From contig NZ_RPFW01000005.1 in NCBI RefSeq assembly GCF_007827045.1, positions 639,835 to 703,834 of the forward strand: 64,000 nt of DNA, in the 5' to 3' direction. Below, piece by piece: positions 27,107 through 35,663 of the stretch. Position 1 is the first letter of the stretch. Each line of letters starts with the position of its first letter. This stretch comes from Trebonia kvetii. GTDB taxonomy: Bacteria; Actinomycetota; Actinomycetes; Streptosporangiales; Streptosporangiaceae. The notes below the pieces were generated by a model. It had not been told where the DNA came from. It ran no database searches and saw only the letters and a program-made list of their open reading frames with translations. The position numbers and the translations under genes are program-made.

Positions 27107-27772
27107 TCAACTGCCCGGCGTGATGATGCCCGACTCGTAGGCGAGGACGACCGCCTGGACGCGGTCGCGCAGCTCTAGCTTGGCAAGTATCCGCCCGACG
27201 TGCACCTTGACGGTGCCCTCGGACAGGTGCAGCTCCGCGGCGATCTCCCGGTTCGATTTCCCGGTTGCGATCAGCGTGAAGACGGCCCTTTCCCGCTCGG
27301 TGAGCCTGGCAACCAGCTCCTGCCGGTCGTTGCGCTGGGCCGGGTCGGGCAGCATGGGGACGAACTGGTCGATGAGCCGCCGGGTCGCGGTCGGCGCGAG
27401 GACTGCCTCGCCCTCGGCGACGGTGCGTATCGCCGTCAGCAGTTCCTCCGGCGGCGCGTCCTTGAGCAGGAAGCCGCTCGCGCCGGCCTTGAGCCCGGCG
27501 AAGACGTACTCGTCCAGGTCATAGGTGGTCAGGATGAGGACCCGGGTCTCCGGGAACGCGGTCCGGACGGCGTCGGTCGCCTGGATCCCGTCCATGCCAG
27601 GCATCCGGACATCCATCAGCACGACATCCGGGCGCAGGGCCCTCGTCATGCTGATGGCGGCGGCTCCGTCGCTTGCCTCGCCGACCACCTCGATGTCGGC
27701 CTGGGCCTCGAGGATCATCCGGAAGCCCATGCGGAGCAGCGCCTGGTCGTCGGCGAGCAGGACCCGGATCAT
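27107..27772 (-). CDS. NarL/LuxR-family response regulator
   Basis: A 221-residue two-component response regulator. The receiver domain has the acidic pocket in RVLLADDQ, the phospho-acceptor Asp in DVVLMDVRMPGMDG (about residue 53), the Thr in LILTTYD and the Lys in GASGFLLKDAP. The C-terminal LuxR HTH reads LTERERAVFTLIATGKSNRE and SEGTVKVHVGRILAKL. Its ATG overlaps the kinase stop codon (ATGA), making it the fourth gene of the ABC exporter operon. It most likely controls that operon in response to the kinase signal. Confidence 0.93.
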   Translation of the reverse strand: MIRVLLADDQALLRMGFRMILEAQADIEVVGEASDGAAAISMTRALRPDVVLMDVRMPGMDGIQATDAVRTAFPETRVLILTTYDLDEYVFAGLKAGASGFLLKDAPPEELLTAIRTVAEGEAVLAPTATRRLIDQFVPMLPDPAQRNDRQELVARLTERERAVFTLIATGKSNREIAAELHLSEGTVKVHVGRILAKLELRDRVQAVVLAYESGIITPGS

Positions 27773-28941
27773 GCGGCGTCCAGATCCAGCCGCGCGGAAA
27801 CCTGCCAGCCATGCGGTTCGAGCGGCCCGGCCTCGACGTTGCCGCCGAAGGCGCGGACGCGTTCGCGCATGCCGAGCAGGCCACTGCCCGAGTCTCGCCA
27901 CGGTGTGCCCTCATGACCGGTGCCGTCATCGCGGATGTCCACGCGCAATTGTCCCGGCTGGAAGTGCAGCCGCACCGTCGCGTGGGCGCCCGGCCCGGCG
28001 TGCTTGAGCGTGTTGGTCAGCGCCTCCTGGACCAGGCGGTACACGGTGAGCTGTAGGCCCTCGGACAGGCCAGGCACCCGGCCGCTGATCTCCAGCGTCG
28101 TGTCCAGGCCCGCGGACCTGACCTGGCCGACGAGCTCGTCGAGCTGGGCGAGGCCGGGTACCGGCCGCAGGTCGCCGGCGGCGGGCGCAGCGGGATCCTG
28201 GCGTAGCACGCCCAGCAGGCGGCGCGTGTCTGCCAGCGCGCCCCGGCCGACCGTGGACACGTCGCGCATGATCTCCGCCGACCGCTGCGGCGCTCCTGGC
28301 ACGGAGGCGGCGGCCGCTTCGCTCAGGGTCACCATCACCGTCAGGTTGTGCGCCACGATGTCGTGCATCTCCCGTGCGATCCTGGCGCGCTCGGCCGCGG
28401 CGGCCAGCGCGACCTGCTGGTCTCGTTCCCGTTCCAGGCGGTCTGCCCGGTCGGTCAGCTCGGCGAGGTAGGCCCGCCTGGTGGCGGAGTAGAGGCCGAG
28501 GCCAAGTGCTGCGACGAACAGCCCGCAGACGAAAATGCCGTCGTACCAGAAGGCGCCGCCCGCCTGCCAGAAGGCGATGGAGACGATGAGCGCGAACAGG
28601 GCCGCGGTGCACGCCAGGGCTTCGCGCCGCGGACGCAGCGATGCGACGGTATACAGCGCGATCAGCAAGGCCAGCCCGTTGACCGCGCGGAAGCTGTCCC
28701 ACAGCGCGGTGGCCAGGCTCAGGGCGAGCACGCAGGCGAAGACCGGGACCGGCCAGCGGCGGCGTGCCGCGAGCGGGATCGCCGCCAATACGGCGACGGC
28801 GACGACCGCGTTGCTTGGGCGTGTCTCACCGTGCTGCGCCGCGGGGACCGCCGAGGCCATGGCCGCCAGCACCGCCAGCACGTCCGATACCCGGCCCGCC
28901 GCCGTGCGGTGGGCCGGGTACCTGGAGGTCGTGCCGGTCAT
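27769..28941 (-). CDS. Two-component sensor histidine kinase (HisKA_3/NarX-type)
   Basis: A 390-residue kinase with about 130 N-terminal residues of four to five membrane helices and almost no external loop, which suits sensing of membrane stress or a membrane-embedded signal. The dimerisation/phosphoacceptor motif is ARIAREMHDIVAHNLTVMV (His at about residue 207). ATP-binding motifs are LVQEALTNTLKHAGPGA (N box), DDGTGHEG and SGSGLLGMRERVRAFGG. ATG 28941 is two bases after the stop of the permease gene. It is coupled by ATGA to the response regulator. Confidence 0.92.
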   Translation of the reverse strand: MTGTTSRYPAHRTAAGRVSDVLAVLAAMASAVPAAQHGETRPSNAVVAVAVLAAIPLAARRRWPVPVFACVLALSLATALWDSFRAVNGLALLIALYTVASLRPRREALACTAALFALIVSIAFWQAGGAFWYDGIFVCGLFVAALGLGLYSATRRAYLAELTDRADRLERERDQQVALAAAAERARIAREMHDIVAHNLTVMVTLSEAAAASVPGAPQRSAEIMRDVSTVGRGALADTRRLLGVLRQDPAAPAAGDLRPVPGLAQLDELVGQVRSAGLDTTLEISGRVPGLSEGLQLTVYRLVQEALTNTLKHAGPGAHATVRLHFQPGQLRVDIRDDGTGHEGTPWRDSGSGLLGMRERVRAFGGNVEAGPLEPHGWQVSARLDLDAA

Positions 28942-28943
28942 TT

Positions 28944-29768
28944 TCACGCGTCGCTGTGCCGTAGCCGCCACGCGGCGGCGGTGACGAGGACAGCTGCGTA
29001 CCCGCATAGCACCGCGAAGCCCGCCCAGGGCGATAGCACGTTGCCCGCATCCTGCACGCCGCCCCAGAGCGCGGAGCCGGCGTTGGACGGCAGGTACTGC
29101 ACCAGGTGGTCGCGTATCGATGAGGGCAGCAGGCCGGCCAGCGGCGGAAGGACGAAGAACACGCCCGCGAAGGTGGCGATGCCCGCGGCGGTGCTGCGCA
29201 GCAGCGCGCCGAGCGCCACCCCGATCAGCCCGGCTACCGTGATGTACAGCGCGGCCCCCACGACCGACCGCAGTGCGCCAGGCGCGCTGAGGGACACGCC
29301 GAGGTGATGACTGCTGAGCAGTGCCTGCCCGATCCAGAACGCGGCGAAGCTGGCGGCCATCGAGACCGTGAGCACCACTCCCGCGAACACGCCAAGCTTG
29401 GCCCACAACACGGGCAGGCGGCGCGGCACGACGGTAAGCGAAGACCTGATCATGCCTGTGCCGTACTCGCCGCTTGTCATGAGGACGCCGAGCACCCCGA
29501 ACGCGATGACCGCGAAGGCGGTGCCGGTCAGGCTCGTGGAAACCGGGTCGAAGGAGGCCTGCTGCGCCGCGCTGAACGTGTGGTACTGGCTGGCGTTCAC
29601 CGCGGAGAACAGCGCGCCGATGCCGATCATCAGGACAAGCGCGGTCAGCAGCGTCCAGACGGTGGACCGCAGGGAGCGGAACTTCGTCCACTCGGAACGG
29701 AGCACCCGGGCCTGGGTGACCTGGAGGCTTGCTTCCCTGGTGGCGGGTACTTCGGTCAGGACGCTCAT
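28944..29768 (-). CDS. ABC-2 type exporter permease
   Basis: A 274-residue integral membrane protein with about six helices. The N-terminus VLRSEWTKFRSLRSTVWTLL is typical of ABC-2 permeases that pair with CcmA-like ATPases, and the segment FGVLGVLMTSGEYGTGMIRS is a family signature. Its ATG overlaps the end of the ATPase gene (ATGA). The exporter could remove an antibiotic or lipid, as with many such actinobacterial ABC plus two-component operons. Confidence 0.9.
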   Translation of the reverse strand: MSVLTEVPATREASLQVTQARVLRSEWTKFRSLRSTVWTLLTALVLMIGIGALFSAVNASQYHTFSAAQQASFDPVSTSLTGTAFAVIAFGVLGVLMTSGEYGTGMIRSSLTVVPRRLPVLWAKLGVFAGVVLTVSMAASFAAFWIGQALLSSHHLGVSLSAPGALRSVVGAALYITVAGLIGVALGALLRSTAAGIATFAGVFFVLPPLAGLLPSSIRDHLVQYLPSNAGSALWGGVQDAGNVLSPWAGFAVLCGYAAVLVTAAAWRLRHSDA

Positions 29769-30694
29769 AGGACCGCTCCCGTCATGACCGGCTCACTGGA
29801 GCGGTAGTCTACCGATCCCTCGGTGAGCTGCATGAATGCCTCCTCTAGTGACGCCTCGTTGGCGCTCAGCTCAAACACGGGCAGATGTGCCTGCCACGCC
29901 GCGGTGCCGATCTGCTCCGCGGTGAGGCCCTCGACGACAAGCAGGCCAGGGGTCTCGGTGGTCACCGTGATCCCAGGGCCGAGCAGGACGTCGCGCAGCT
30001 CGGACGGCTGTGGCGTGCGCACGCTGACGCTGCGCTCGCCGGCCAGCGCGGTGAACTCCTCGACGGTGGTGTCGGCGATCAGCCTGCCCCGGCCGACGAC
30101 GACAAGCCGGGTGGCGGTCAGCGCCATTTCGCTCATCAGGTGCGAGGAGACGAAAACGGTGTGCCCGTCGTTGGCGAGTGCCTTGAGCAGGTTCCTGACC
30201 CACAGCACCCCCTCCGGGTCGAGGCCGTTGACCGGCTCGTCGAGTACGACGACGCGCGGGCTGCCGAGCAGCGCCGCGGCGATGCCGAGCCGCTGGCCCA
30301 TGCCGAGCGAGAAGCCGCCGACCCGCTTGCCCGCCACATCGGTCAGGCCGACCAGGCGGATCACCTCATCGACGCGGTGCCTGCCGATCCCGTTCGTCTG
30401 CGCGAGGGCAAGCAGGTGATTGCGCGCCGAGCGCCCGGTGTGCACCGCCCTTGCCTCAAGCATGATGCCCAGCTCGGCCATGGGGGCGGTCGCCGCGCGG
30501 TAGTCACGGCCGTTCACCAGCACCCGGCCGGCGGTCGGCTGGTCGAGCCCCGCGATCATCCGCATCGTTGTCGACTTGCCTGCCCCGTTCGGGCCGAGGA
30601 ACCCGGTCACCGTCCCCGGCTGGACCGTGAAGGTCAGGCCGTCAACCGCCACCTTCTCCCCGTACCGCTTGGTGAGGTTCTGTACCTCGATCAT
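29765..30694 (-). CDS. ABC exporter ATP-binding protein
   Basis: A 309-residue ATPase. Walker A GFLGPNGAGKSTTMRMIAGL, signature VGGFSLGMGQRLGIAAALLG, Walker B VVVLDEPVNGLDPEG and H-loop FVSSHLMSEM are all intact. The C-terminal 90 residues match the usual extension of drug-exporter ATPases. ATG 30694 is preceded by GGGAGG. It is the first gene of a four-gene operon (ATPase, permease, kinase, regulator) with every junction overlapping or separated by two bases, and it is divergent from the HTH regulator gene. Confidence 0.93.
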   Translation of the reverse strand: MIEVQNLTKRYGEKVAVDGLTFTVQPGTVTGFLGPNGAGKSTTMRMIAGLDQPTAGRVLVNGRDYRAATAPMAELGIMLEARAVHTGRSARNHLLALAQTNGIGRHRVDEVIRLVGLTDVAGKRVGGFSLGMGQRLGIAAALLGSPRVVVLDEPVNGLDPEGVLWVRNLLKALANDGHTVFVSSHLMSEMALTATRLVVVGRGRLIADTTVEEFTALAGERSVSVRTPQPSELRDVLLGPGITVTTETPGLLVVEGLTAEQIGTAAWQAHLPVFELSANEASLEEAFMQLTEGSVDYRSSEPVMTGAVL

Positions 30695-30891
30695 GTCGCT
30701 TTCCTCCCGACGTGGCGGTATCTCGTCCGCCACTGTCCACGCTAGGAGCCGGGACGTCCGCGGGGAGTCGGCCGTCGGGCCACTGTCCGGCGGCTCACCT
30801 ATGCACAAAGTGATAGGCGGCTGCCGCGGCCGGCGTACGCCCCTAGGAGGAGAGGGACGCGGCGATCGTCCGTAGGTACTCGATCACACGA

Positions 30892-30919
30892 TTGACAAAA
30901 ATCGGTTTTACGTAAAGAG
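30892..30919 (+). promoter_or_regulatory. Candidate promoter with palindromic operator for the HTH regulator
   Basis: TTGACA lies at 30892-30897. It is followed by the perfect 10-base palindrome TTTACGTAAA (30907-30916), which overlaps where a -10 element should be. The next gene is an ArsR-type regulator starting at 30931 with no clear ribosome site. This arrangement suits autoregulation, but the -10 box is not clear. Confidence 0.45.
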
Positions 30920-30930
30920 TAGTTTTCGCA

Positions 30931-31497
30931 ATGAGAGATGTCGTCTACCTCGACCAGATCGAGCAGGCTGAGGCCCTGCTCAAGCCGCAGCGGATCGAAG
31001 TGCTGCGGCAGCTCGCCGAGCCCAGGTCGTGCACCGAGGTCGCGGTCGAGCTCGACCAGACACCGCAGCGGGTCTACTACCACGTGAAGCGCCTGGCTGA
31101 GGCCAGCCTGGTGCGCCAGGTGGCCGAGCGCCGGGTGCGCGGGATCAACGAAGGGATCTACCAGGCGGCCGGCCGGTCCTACTGGCTGTCACCGCGCCTG
31201 GTCGGCCGGATCGGGCTGCGCCAGACGCGCGACCGGGTAAGCCTCGGCTACCTGCTTGACCTGATGGAGGACGTGCAGGCGGACATCGCCGCGCTCGACC
31301 TCACCCGGCCCGACCTGCCTTCGATCGGCATGTCCGGGGACATCCGGGTCCGCCCGGAGCAGCGCACGGCGTTCCTCGACGAGTTGCAGCGGACGCTGCA
31401 GGACCTGTTCACCCGCTACGGCGGTTCCGAGGGCGACGCGTTCCGTCTGGCCGTTGCCTGCTATCCGAAGGGAGATCCCGATGATCGAGCAGCCTGA
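30931..31497 (+). CDS. ArsR-type winged-helix transcriptional regulator
   Basis: A 188-residue regulator. Residues 15-85 are a winged helix: LLKPQRIEVLRQLAEPRSCT, EVAVELDQTPQRVYYHVKRL and AEASLVRQVAERRVRG. The remaining residues (SYWLSPRLVGRIGLRQTRDR onward) form a helical domain like that in actinobacterial HTH_20 regulators. It ends 17 bases inside the next gene, an AHSA1 protein. Regulator plus AHSA1/SRPBCC protein is a common pairing, in which the regulator is thought to sense a hydrophobic ligand. Confidence 0.85.
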   Translation: MRDVVYLDQIEQAEALLKPQRIEVLRQLAEPRSCTEVAVELDQTPQRVYYHVKRLAEASLVRQVAERRVRGINEGIYQAAGRSYWLSPRLVGRIGLRQTRDRVSLGYLLDLMEDVQADIAALDLTRPDLPSIGMSGDIRVRPEQRTAFLDELQRTLQDLFTRYGGSEGDAFRLAVACYPKGDPDDRAA

Positions 31498-32374
31498 CCT
31501 GCGCCTGCGCGCGTTCGTTCCGGCCCCGCCCAAGACCGTGTACGAGGCGTTGACCGACCCGGCCGCGCTGCGCGTCTGGCTGGCCGAACACGCCGACGTG
31601 GAGTTGCCAGGCAAGTACGAGTTCTGGGGCCGCTATACGCCGGACGGCGCCGAGCCGCACCAGCGCGTCCTGTACGTGGACGAGCGCACCATCCGGTTCG
31701 CCTGGACTGTCGACGGGGTCGAGACCACGTCCGAGTTCCGGCTCGACGAGGAGGAGGACGGCACGCTGGTCACGCTGAGCCAGACCGACCTGCCGAGCTT
31801 CGAAGCGATACTGGCCGACACGGCCGGCGCCCGTGGGGCGTTGCAGACGTTCTGGACGTTGGCGATCGCGAACCTGGCGGACTACCTGGCCGGTCGTGCG
31901 CTGACCCCGAAGTGCGACTTCACGTCGGCCGACCTGCGCGCGGAAGTGGTGATCGACGCGGCACCGGAGGCGGTGTTCGAGTCGATGACCCAGACGGAGC
32001 AGTTCTGCCGGTGGTCCGGCGCGAACGTGGAAATCGAGCCCTATGTGGGCGGCCGCTTCGCGATGGGCGGCTTCGATGTGGACCCGGGAGGGGTCAAGTT
32101 CGTCGAGTTCGAGCCGGGTCGCAAGGCGACGCTGCGGTTCGCCGACGGCCTCACCGCGAGCTGGGAGCTTGAGGGGTCGGACGGCAAGACCCGGCTCACC
32201 TCGGTGCAGAGCGGCTTCGACCCCGCCAACCCGCCGTACCCGGGTTGGGCCGGCTGGCTGGCCGGGCTCGCCGAGTTGCGGCGCTACCACGAGTTGCCCG
32301 GCTGGACCTCGATCTGGCGCCAGATCGAGGTCACTGGCGTACCCGAGGAGATGTTCAGCGCCGATCTCGGGTAG
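31481..32374 (+). CDS. Tandem SRPBCC (AHSA1-type) protein
   Basis: A 297-residue protein with two START/Bet v1-like AHSA1 domains. The first begins LRLRAFVPAPPKTVYEALTD and has HTIRFAWT-like RTIRFAWTVDGVETTSEFRL. The second begins RAEVVIDAAPEAVFESMTQT and has YVGGRFAMGGFDVDPGG. Such domains bind hydrophobic ligands. ATG 31481 follows GGGAGA and overlaps the end of the regulator gene by 17 bases, so the two are translationally coupled. There is no catalytic motif to report. Confidence 0.87.
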   Translation: MIEQPDLRLRAFVPAPPKTVYEALTDPAALRVWLAEHADVELPGKYEFWGRYTPDGAEPHQRVLYVDERTIRFAWTVDGVETTSEFRLDEEEDGTLVTLSQTDLPSFEAILADTAGARGALQTFWTLAIANLADYLAGRALTPKCDFTSADLRAEVVIDAAPEAVFESMTQTEQFCRWSGANVEIEPYVGGRFAMGGFDVDPGGVKFVEFEPGRKATLRFADGLTASWELEGSDGKTRLTSVQSGFDPANPPYPGWAGWLAGLAELRRYHELPGWTSIWRQIEVTGVPEEMFSADLG

Positions 32375-32420
32375 CAGCCGGCTTGGAGCAGTCAGCCCGC
32401 ACCCGAGATAATGGGGCAGG

Positions 32421-32939
32421 ATGAGCAAGAAGACACCATGGATATTCGTCGACTGCGAGGCTCGCGGTACCAGCCCGGTGTACGGAGTGCTGACTGAGTT
32501 CGGGGCCGTTCACTACGACACGCGTGACACGTTCCACGGGCGCCTGTTCGAGGCGACGCCGGACCCGGCCAACCCGGCGGTCAGCATCGTCGGCGAGCGC
32601 GTGGCCACCGATGCGGAAGTCGCCGGGAGCTTCGCGGCCTGGCTGTACGCGCACCTCGGCAGCACACCCCCGGTCTTCGTGAGCGACAACCCCGCCTATG
32701 ACTGGCAGTGGATTGCCGGCATGTTCGACCGGGCCGGACTGGATAACCCGTTTGGGCACTCCGCCCGCCGCATCGGCGACTTCTGGGCCGGGCTCAACCG
32801 GAACTGGAGCGACACACAGAGCTGGAAGCGGTTGCGAAGGACAGCCCACGACCACAATCCCGTCAACGACGCGATGGGCAACGTAGAGGCATTCGAGGAA
32901 ATCCTGCGCATGGTTTCTGACAGCATGGCAGGGCCGTGA
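32421..32939 (+). CDS. DnaQ-like 3'-5' exonuclease domain protein
   Basis: A 172-residue DEDDh-type exonuclease fold. Exo I is visible as WIFVDCEARG (Asp and Glu), exo II as FVSDNPAYDWQWI and exo III as AHDHNPVNDAMGNVEAFEEI (His and Asp). The rest is short, so it is a stand-alone domain of oligoribonuclease or RNase T size. The substrate may be RNA or DNA. ATG 32421 follows GGGGCAGG. Confidence 0.82.
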   Translation: MSKKTPWIFVDCEARGTSPVYGVLTEFGAVHYDTRDTFHGRLFEATPDPANPAVSIVGERVATDAEVAGSFAAWLYAHLGSTPPVFVSDNPAYDWQWIAGMFDRAGLDNPFGHSARRIGDFWAGLNRNWSDTQSWKRLRRTAHDHNPVNDAMGNVEAFEEILRMVSDSMAGP

Positions 32940-32963
32940 GGCTCACGTCGCTGGGAGGCCCGG

Positions 32964-33698
32964 GTGACAGATGCGGTCATTGACGACTATGCCGAGGAGA
33001 CGGCGCGGCTAGAGGGCATCCTCGGCCCGCTGACCGAGGAGCAGTGGCTGACGGAGTCCGGTGCGAGCGGCTGGTCGGTCGCCGACGTGGTGCTGCACCT
33101 GGCCCAGTCCGAGGAGGGCGTCGTGGCCACCGCGGGCGGTTCGAGCCCCAGGGCAGCCACCGCCGCGGCGGGCACGGTCGATGACTGGGCAGCCCAGATG
33201 GTGGCCGCGGAACGGACCGCGGCGGCGCAAGTTTTCTCCAGGTGGCGGCGGGCACGAGACGCCGCGGTGCACGCGCTGCGCGCCGCCGACCCGCAGGTGA
33301 CGCTGGAGTGGGTGACCGGGCCGGTCAAGCCAGCCACCCTGGCCACGACGCGCCTAGCCGAGCACTGGGCGCACGGCCTGGACATCACCGGACCGCTCGG
33401 CATTGACTTTCCCGATACCAGCCGGCTGCGGCACATCGCGTGGCTCGCGCACCGGACGCTGCCGTACGCCTTCTCGCTCGCCGGCCAGGAGCCTGCCGCG
33501 GTGCGCTGCTCGCTGACGGCACCGGATGGGGTGACCGCGTGGACCTTCGGGCGCGAGGACGCTGAATCGGAGATCAGCGGGTCGGCGGGAGCGTTCTGCC
33601 GGGTGGCCGCCCAGCGCCTGGACCCGGCGGCGTCAGGCCTCAGGGCCACCGGCGCGCATGGTGCCACCGCCCTGCGCGTCCTGCGCACCTACGCGTAA
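32964..33698 (+). CDS. TIGR03084-like DinB/mycothiol-dependent maleylpyruvate isomerase family protein
   Basis: A 244-residue protein with an N-terminal DinB-like four-helix bundle (WSVADVVLHLAQSEEGVVAT with a metal-type His) and a second His in TTRLAEHWAHGLDITGPLG. The C-terminal part is a SCP2-like or wHTH-like domain ending LRATGAHGATALRVLRTYA. The family is linked to mycothiol-dependent reactions in actinobacteria, supporting the taxonomic guess. GTG 32964 follows GGGAGG. The true substrate is unknown. Confidence 0.82.
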   Translation: MTDAVIDDYAEETARLEGILGPLTEEQWLTESGASGWSVADVVLHLAQSEEGVVATAGGSSPRAATAAAGTVDDWAAQMVAAERTAAAQVFSRWRRARDAAVHALRAADPQVTLEWVTGPVKPATLATTRLAEHWAHGLDITGPLGIDFPDTSRLRHIAWLAHRTLPYAFSLAGQEPAAVRCSLTAPDGVTAWTFGREDAESEISGSAGAFCRVAAQRLDPAASGLRATGAHGATALRVLRTYA

Positions 33699-33745
33699 CG
33701 GCGGCGCTGGCAATTCGAAGCGGGTCACTGGAATGTCAGCCTCGC

Positions 33746-33761
33746 TCGATACGATGTTCGC
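33746..33761. promoter_or_regulatory. Imperfect SOS-box-like site upstream of the second HNH gene
   Basis: TCGATACGATGTTCGC resembles the actinobacterial LexA consensus TCGAAC-N4-GTTCGA at 9 of 12 fixed positions: right arm nearly perfect, left arm weak. It lies 46 bases before the ATG. Some mycobacterial 13E12 genes are known LexA targets. Confidence 0.3.
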
Positions 33762-33806
33762 ATGTAAAGCTTCGCGGCTGCGATCATCCGGGAGGAGGTT
33801 CGGCTC

Positions 33807-35465
33807 ATGGGCGATCCTGACAGTCACGGGCCGGTCCGTCCCGGTCCGCCGCCGAACGCTGTCGATGACGGGGACGTGGAGTGGGCAGAGTATGTGGCGT
33901 GGCTGGAGCGGGAGGCCGCCGCGGGCCGCGATCCCGCCTCAGAGGCCTCGGCCCGCTGCGCTGCGGAACCGTGGGACGCCGAGCCCGAGGAGCGGGACCT
34001 CTGCGGCCCGCTGTTCGCCGAGGACGGCGCCGCGGACGCCCTGCCACCTGGCCCATTGCTCGCCGCGCTGACCGAGCAGGCCGTCGCCGACGTGACTTCC
34101 CTGTCCGACAACGAGCTCGTCGGCGTGCTGCGGGCCACTCAGCGCCAGCTGGCGCGAGAGCAGTACAAGCAGGTCCTGGCCGCCGCCGAGTTCGGCCGCC
34201 GTCGGCAGGCCGAGTTCGATGACGCGCTGCGGCGCGGTGTCCCTGCCGGGTGCGCGCCTGGCGGCTTCCCTGGCGAGGAGCTGTCCGTCGAGCTGACGGT
34301 CAGCCGCGCGGAGGCCGCGCACCTGATCGACGACGCCATCGACCTCATCTCCCGGTTGCCGCGTACCCTGACCGGCATGGCCGCCGGGTTGGTCGACGCC
34401 GCGCGGGCCGGCTGGATCGCCATGTACACCCGGAGCCTTGATCCCGCCGACACAGCACGAGCGGATGAGATCCTGGCGGAGGCGGCACCGGAGCTGCGGG
34501 CCGAGCAACTAGCCCGCAAGGCCGCCGCGCTGGAAATGAAACTCAACCCCGCCGCCGTCAAGGCCCGCAGGGAGCAGGCGCGGCGGGACAACCAGCGGGT
34601 GGACGTCCGCCGGGAGGCCTCAGGCAACGCGAGCCTGGCCGGACGGGAGCTGGATGTCGCCGACGTGCTCGCGTCGAAGGCCTACCTGGACGCGGTCGCG
34701 TCCCGGTTGCGTGCTTCGGGGCTGGACGGCAGCCTGGACCAGCTGCGGGCCCTGGCGCTGACCGACCTCACTCAGGGACGCGACCCGCTGAACAGGATCC
34801 AGCCAGCGGCTGACCAATCCGCGCCCGCCGACCCGCCGCCCGTCCCGGCTCTCATCAACCTCCTGGTCCCCGCCGGGACGCTGCTGGGCTTGTCCACTGC
34901 GCCGGCACAGGCCGGCTCCTGGGGGCTGCTTGACGTCGAAGACGCCCGCGCGGTCGCCGCCGCAGCGGCGATGCATCCGCAGACCCGCTGGTGCGTCACA
35001 CTGACCGGGCCGGACGGCACCGCGCTCGCGCACGGCTGCGCTCGCGGCCCGCGGCCCCGACTGCTCGACAACCTGCAGACCCGCCCGCCGCCAGCACAGC
35101 TGGCCGAGCTTCTGGGCCGCCTCAACCTCACCCTCATCCCCGTCACCCGGGGCAACTGCGACCACGCGGCCGCCGAAGACCACTACAGCCCAAGCCGCGC
35201 GCTGCGGCATCTGGTCCGCGCCCGCAGCGCGACCTGCGACGCCCCCGGTTGCCAGAACCCGGCCGCCAGCACCGACCTAGACCACACCGTGCCGTGGCCC
35301 GGCGGGCCCACCGACCAGTGCAACCTCGCCCCGCGCTGCAGGACGCACCATCGCGCGAAGCAGGCACCCGACTGGACCGCCAGGCAATCCGCACCTGGCG
35401 TCACCCGCTGGACGCTGCCGTCCGGCCGCACGCACGTCACCACCCCCACCAAATATGAGACCTAG
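33807..35465 (+). CDS. DUF222/13E12-type HNH endonuclease-like protein
   Basis: A 552-residue paralogue of the gene at 8215, without the Asp tract. The N-terminus is charged and low complexity to about residue 80, then DUF222 (SDNELVGVLRATQRQLAREQ, LTVSRAEAAHLIDDAIDLIS, LARKAAALEMKLNPAAVKAR). The HNH domain is at about residues 468-520: LVRARSATCDAPGCQNPAAS, TDLDHTVPWPGGPTDQCNLA and PRCRTHHRAKQAPDWT, with zinc-type Cys pairs and the His of LDHTVPW. ATG 33807 follows GGGAGGAGG. Cellular role unknown; nuclease activity is inferred from the HNH motif. Confidence 0.88.
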   Translation: MGDPDSHGPVRPGPPPNAVDDGDVEWAEYVAWLEREAAAGRDPASEASARCAAEPWDAEPEERDLCGPLFAEDGAADALPPGPLLAALTEQAVADVTSLSDNELVGVLRATQRQLAREQYKQVLAAAEFGRRRQAEFDDALRRGVPAGCAPGGFPGEELSVELTVSRAEAAHLIDDAIDLISRLPRTLTGMAAGLVDAARAGWIAMYTRSLDPADTARADEILAEAAPELRAEQLARKAAALEMKLNPAAVKARREQARRDNQRVDVRREASGNASLAGRELDVADVLASKAYLDAVASRLRASGLDGSLDQLRALALTDLTQGRDPLNRIQPAADQSAPADPPPVPALINLLVPAGTLLGLSTAPAQAGSWGLLDVEDARAVAAAAAMHPQTRWCVTLTGPDGTALAHGCARGPRPRLLDNLQTRPPPAQLAELLGRLNLTLIPVTRGNCDHAAAEDHYSPSRALRHLVRARSATCDAPGCQNPAASTDLDHTVPWPGGPTDQCNLAPRCRTHHRAKQAPDWTARQSAPGVTRWTLPSGRTHVTTPTKYET

Positions 35466-35663
35466 ACCGCGGCGGGGCGCGATACGCTTGTCATGTCTCA
35501 ACGAGAGACCAGCCGAGAAGGCTCGAAAGACTTCTGCTCGGTGATGGAACCGGCGTGCGGCGCGTGTCCCCGCTCCACGCCACCAGTGGATGGTTCCAGG
35601 CGATGACCACGGGTCGGTAAATCCGGACGCCGACGACCTGGTGGTCCGCCCCGCCCGCAGCGA

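Noticed and set aside
35466..35663. tRNA or small RNA in the gap before the MFS gene
   Set aside because: No cloverleaf arms, anticodon stem or CCA-adjacent structure could be found by eye.
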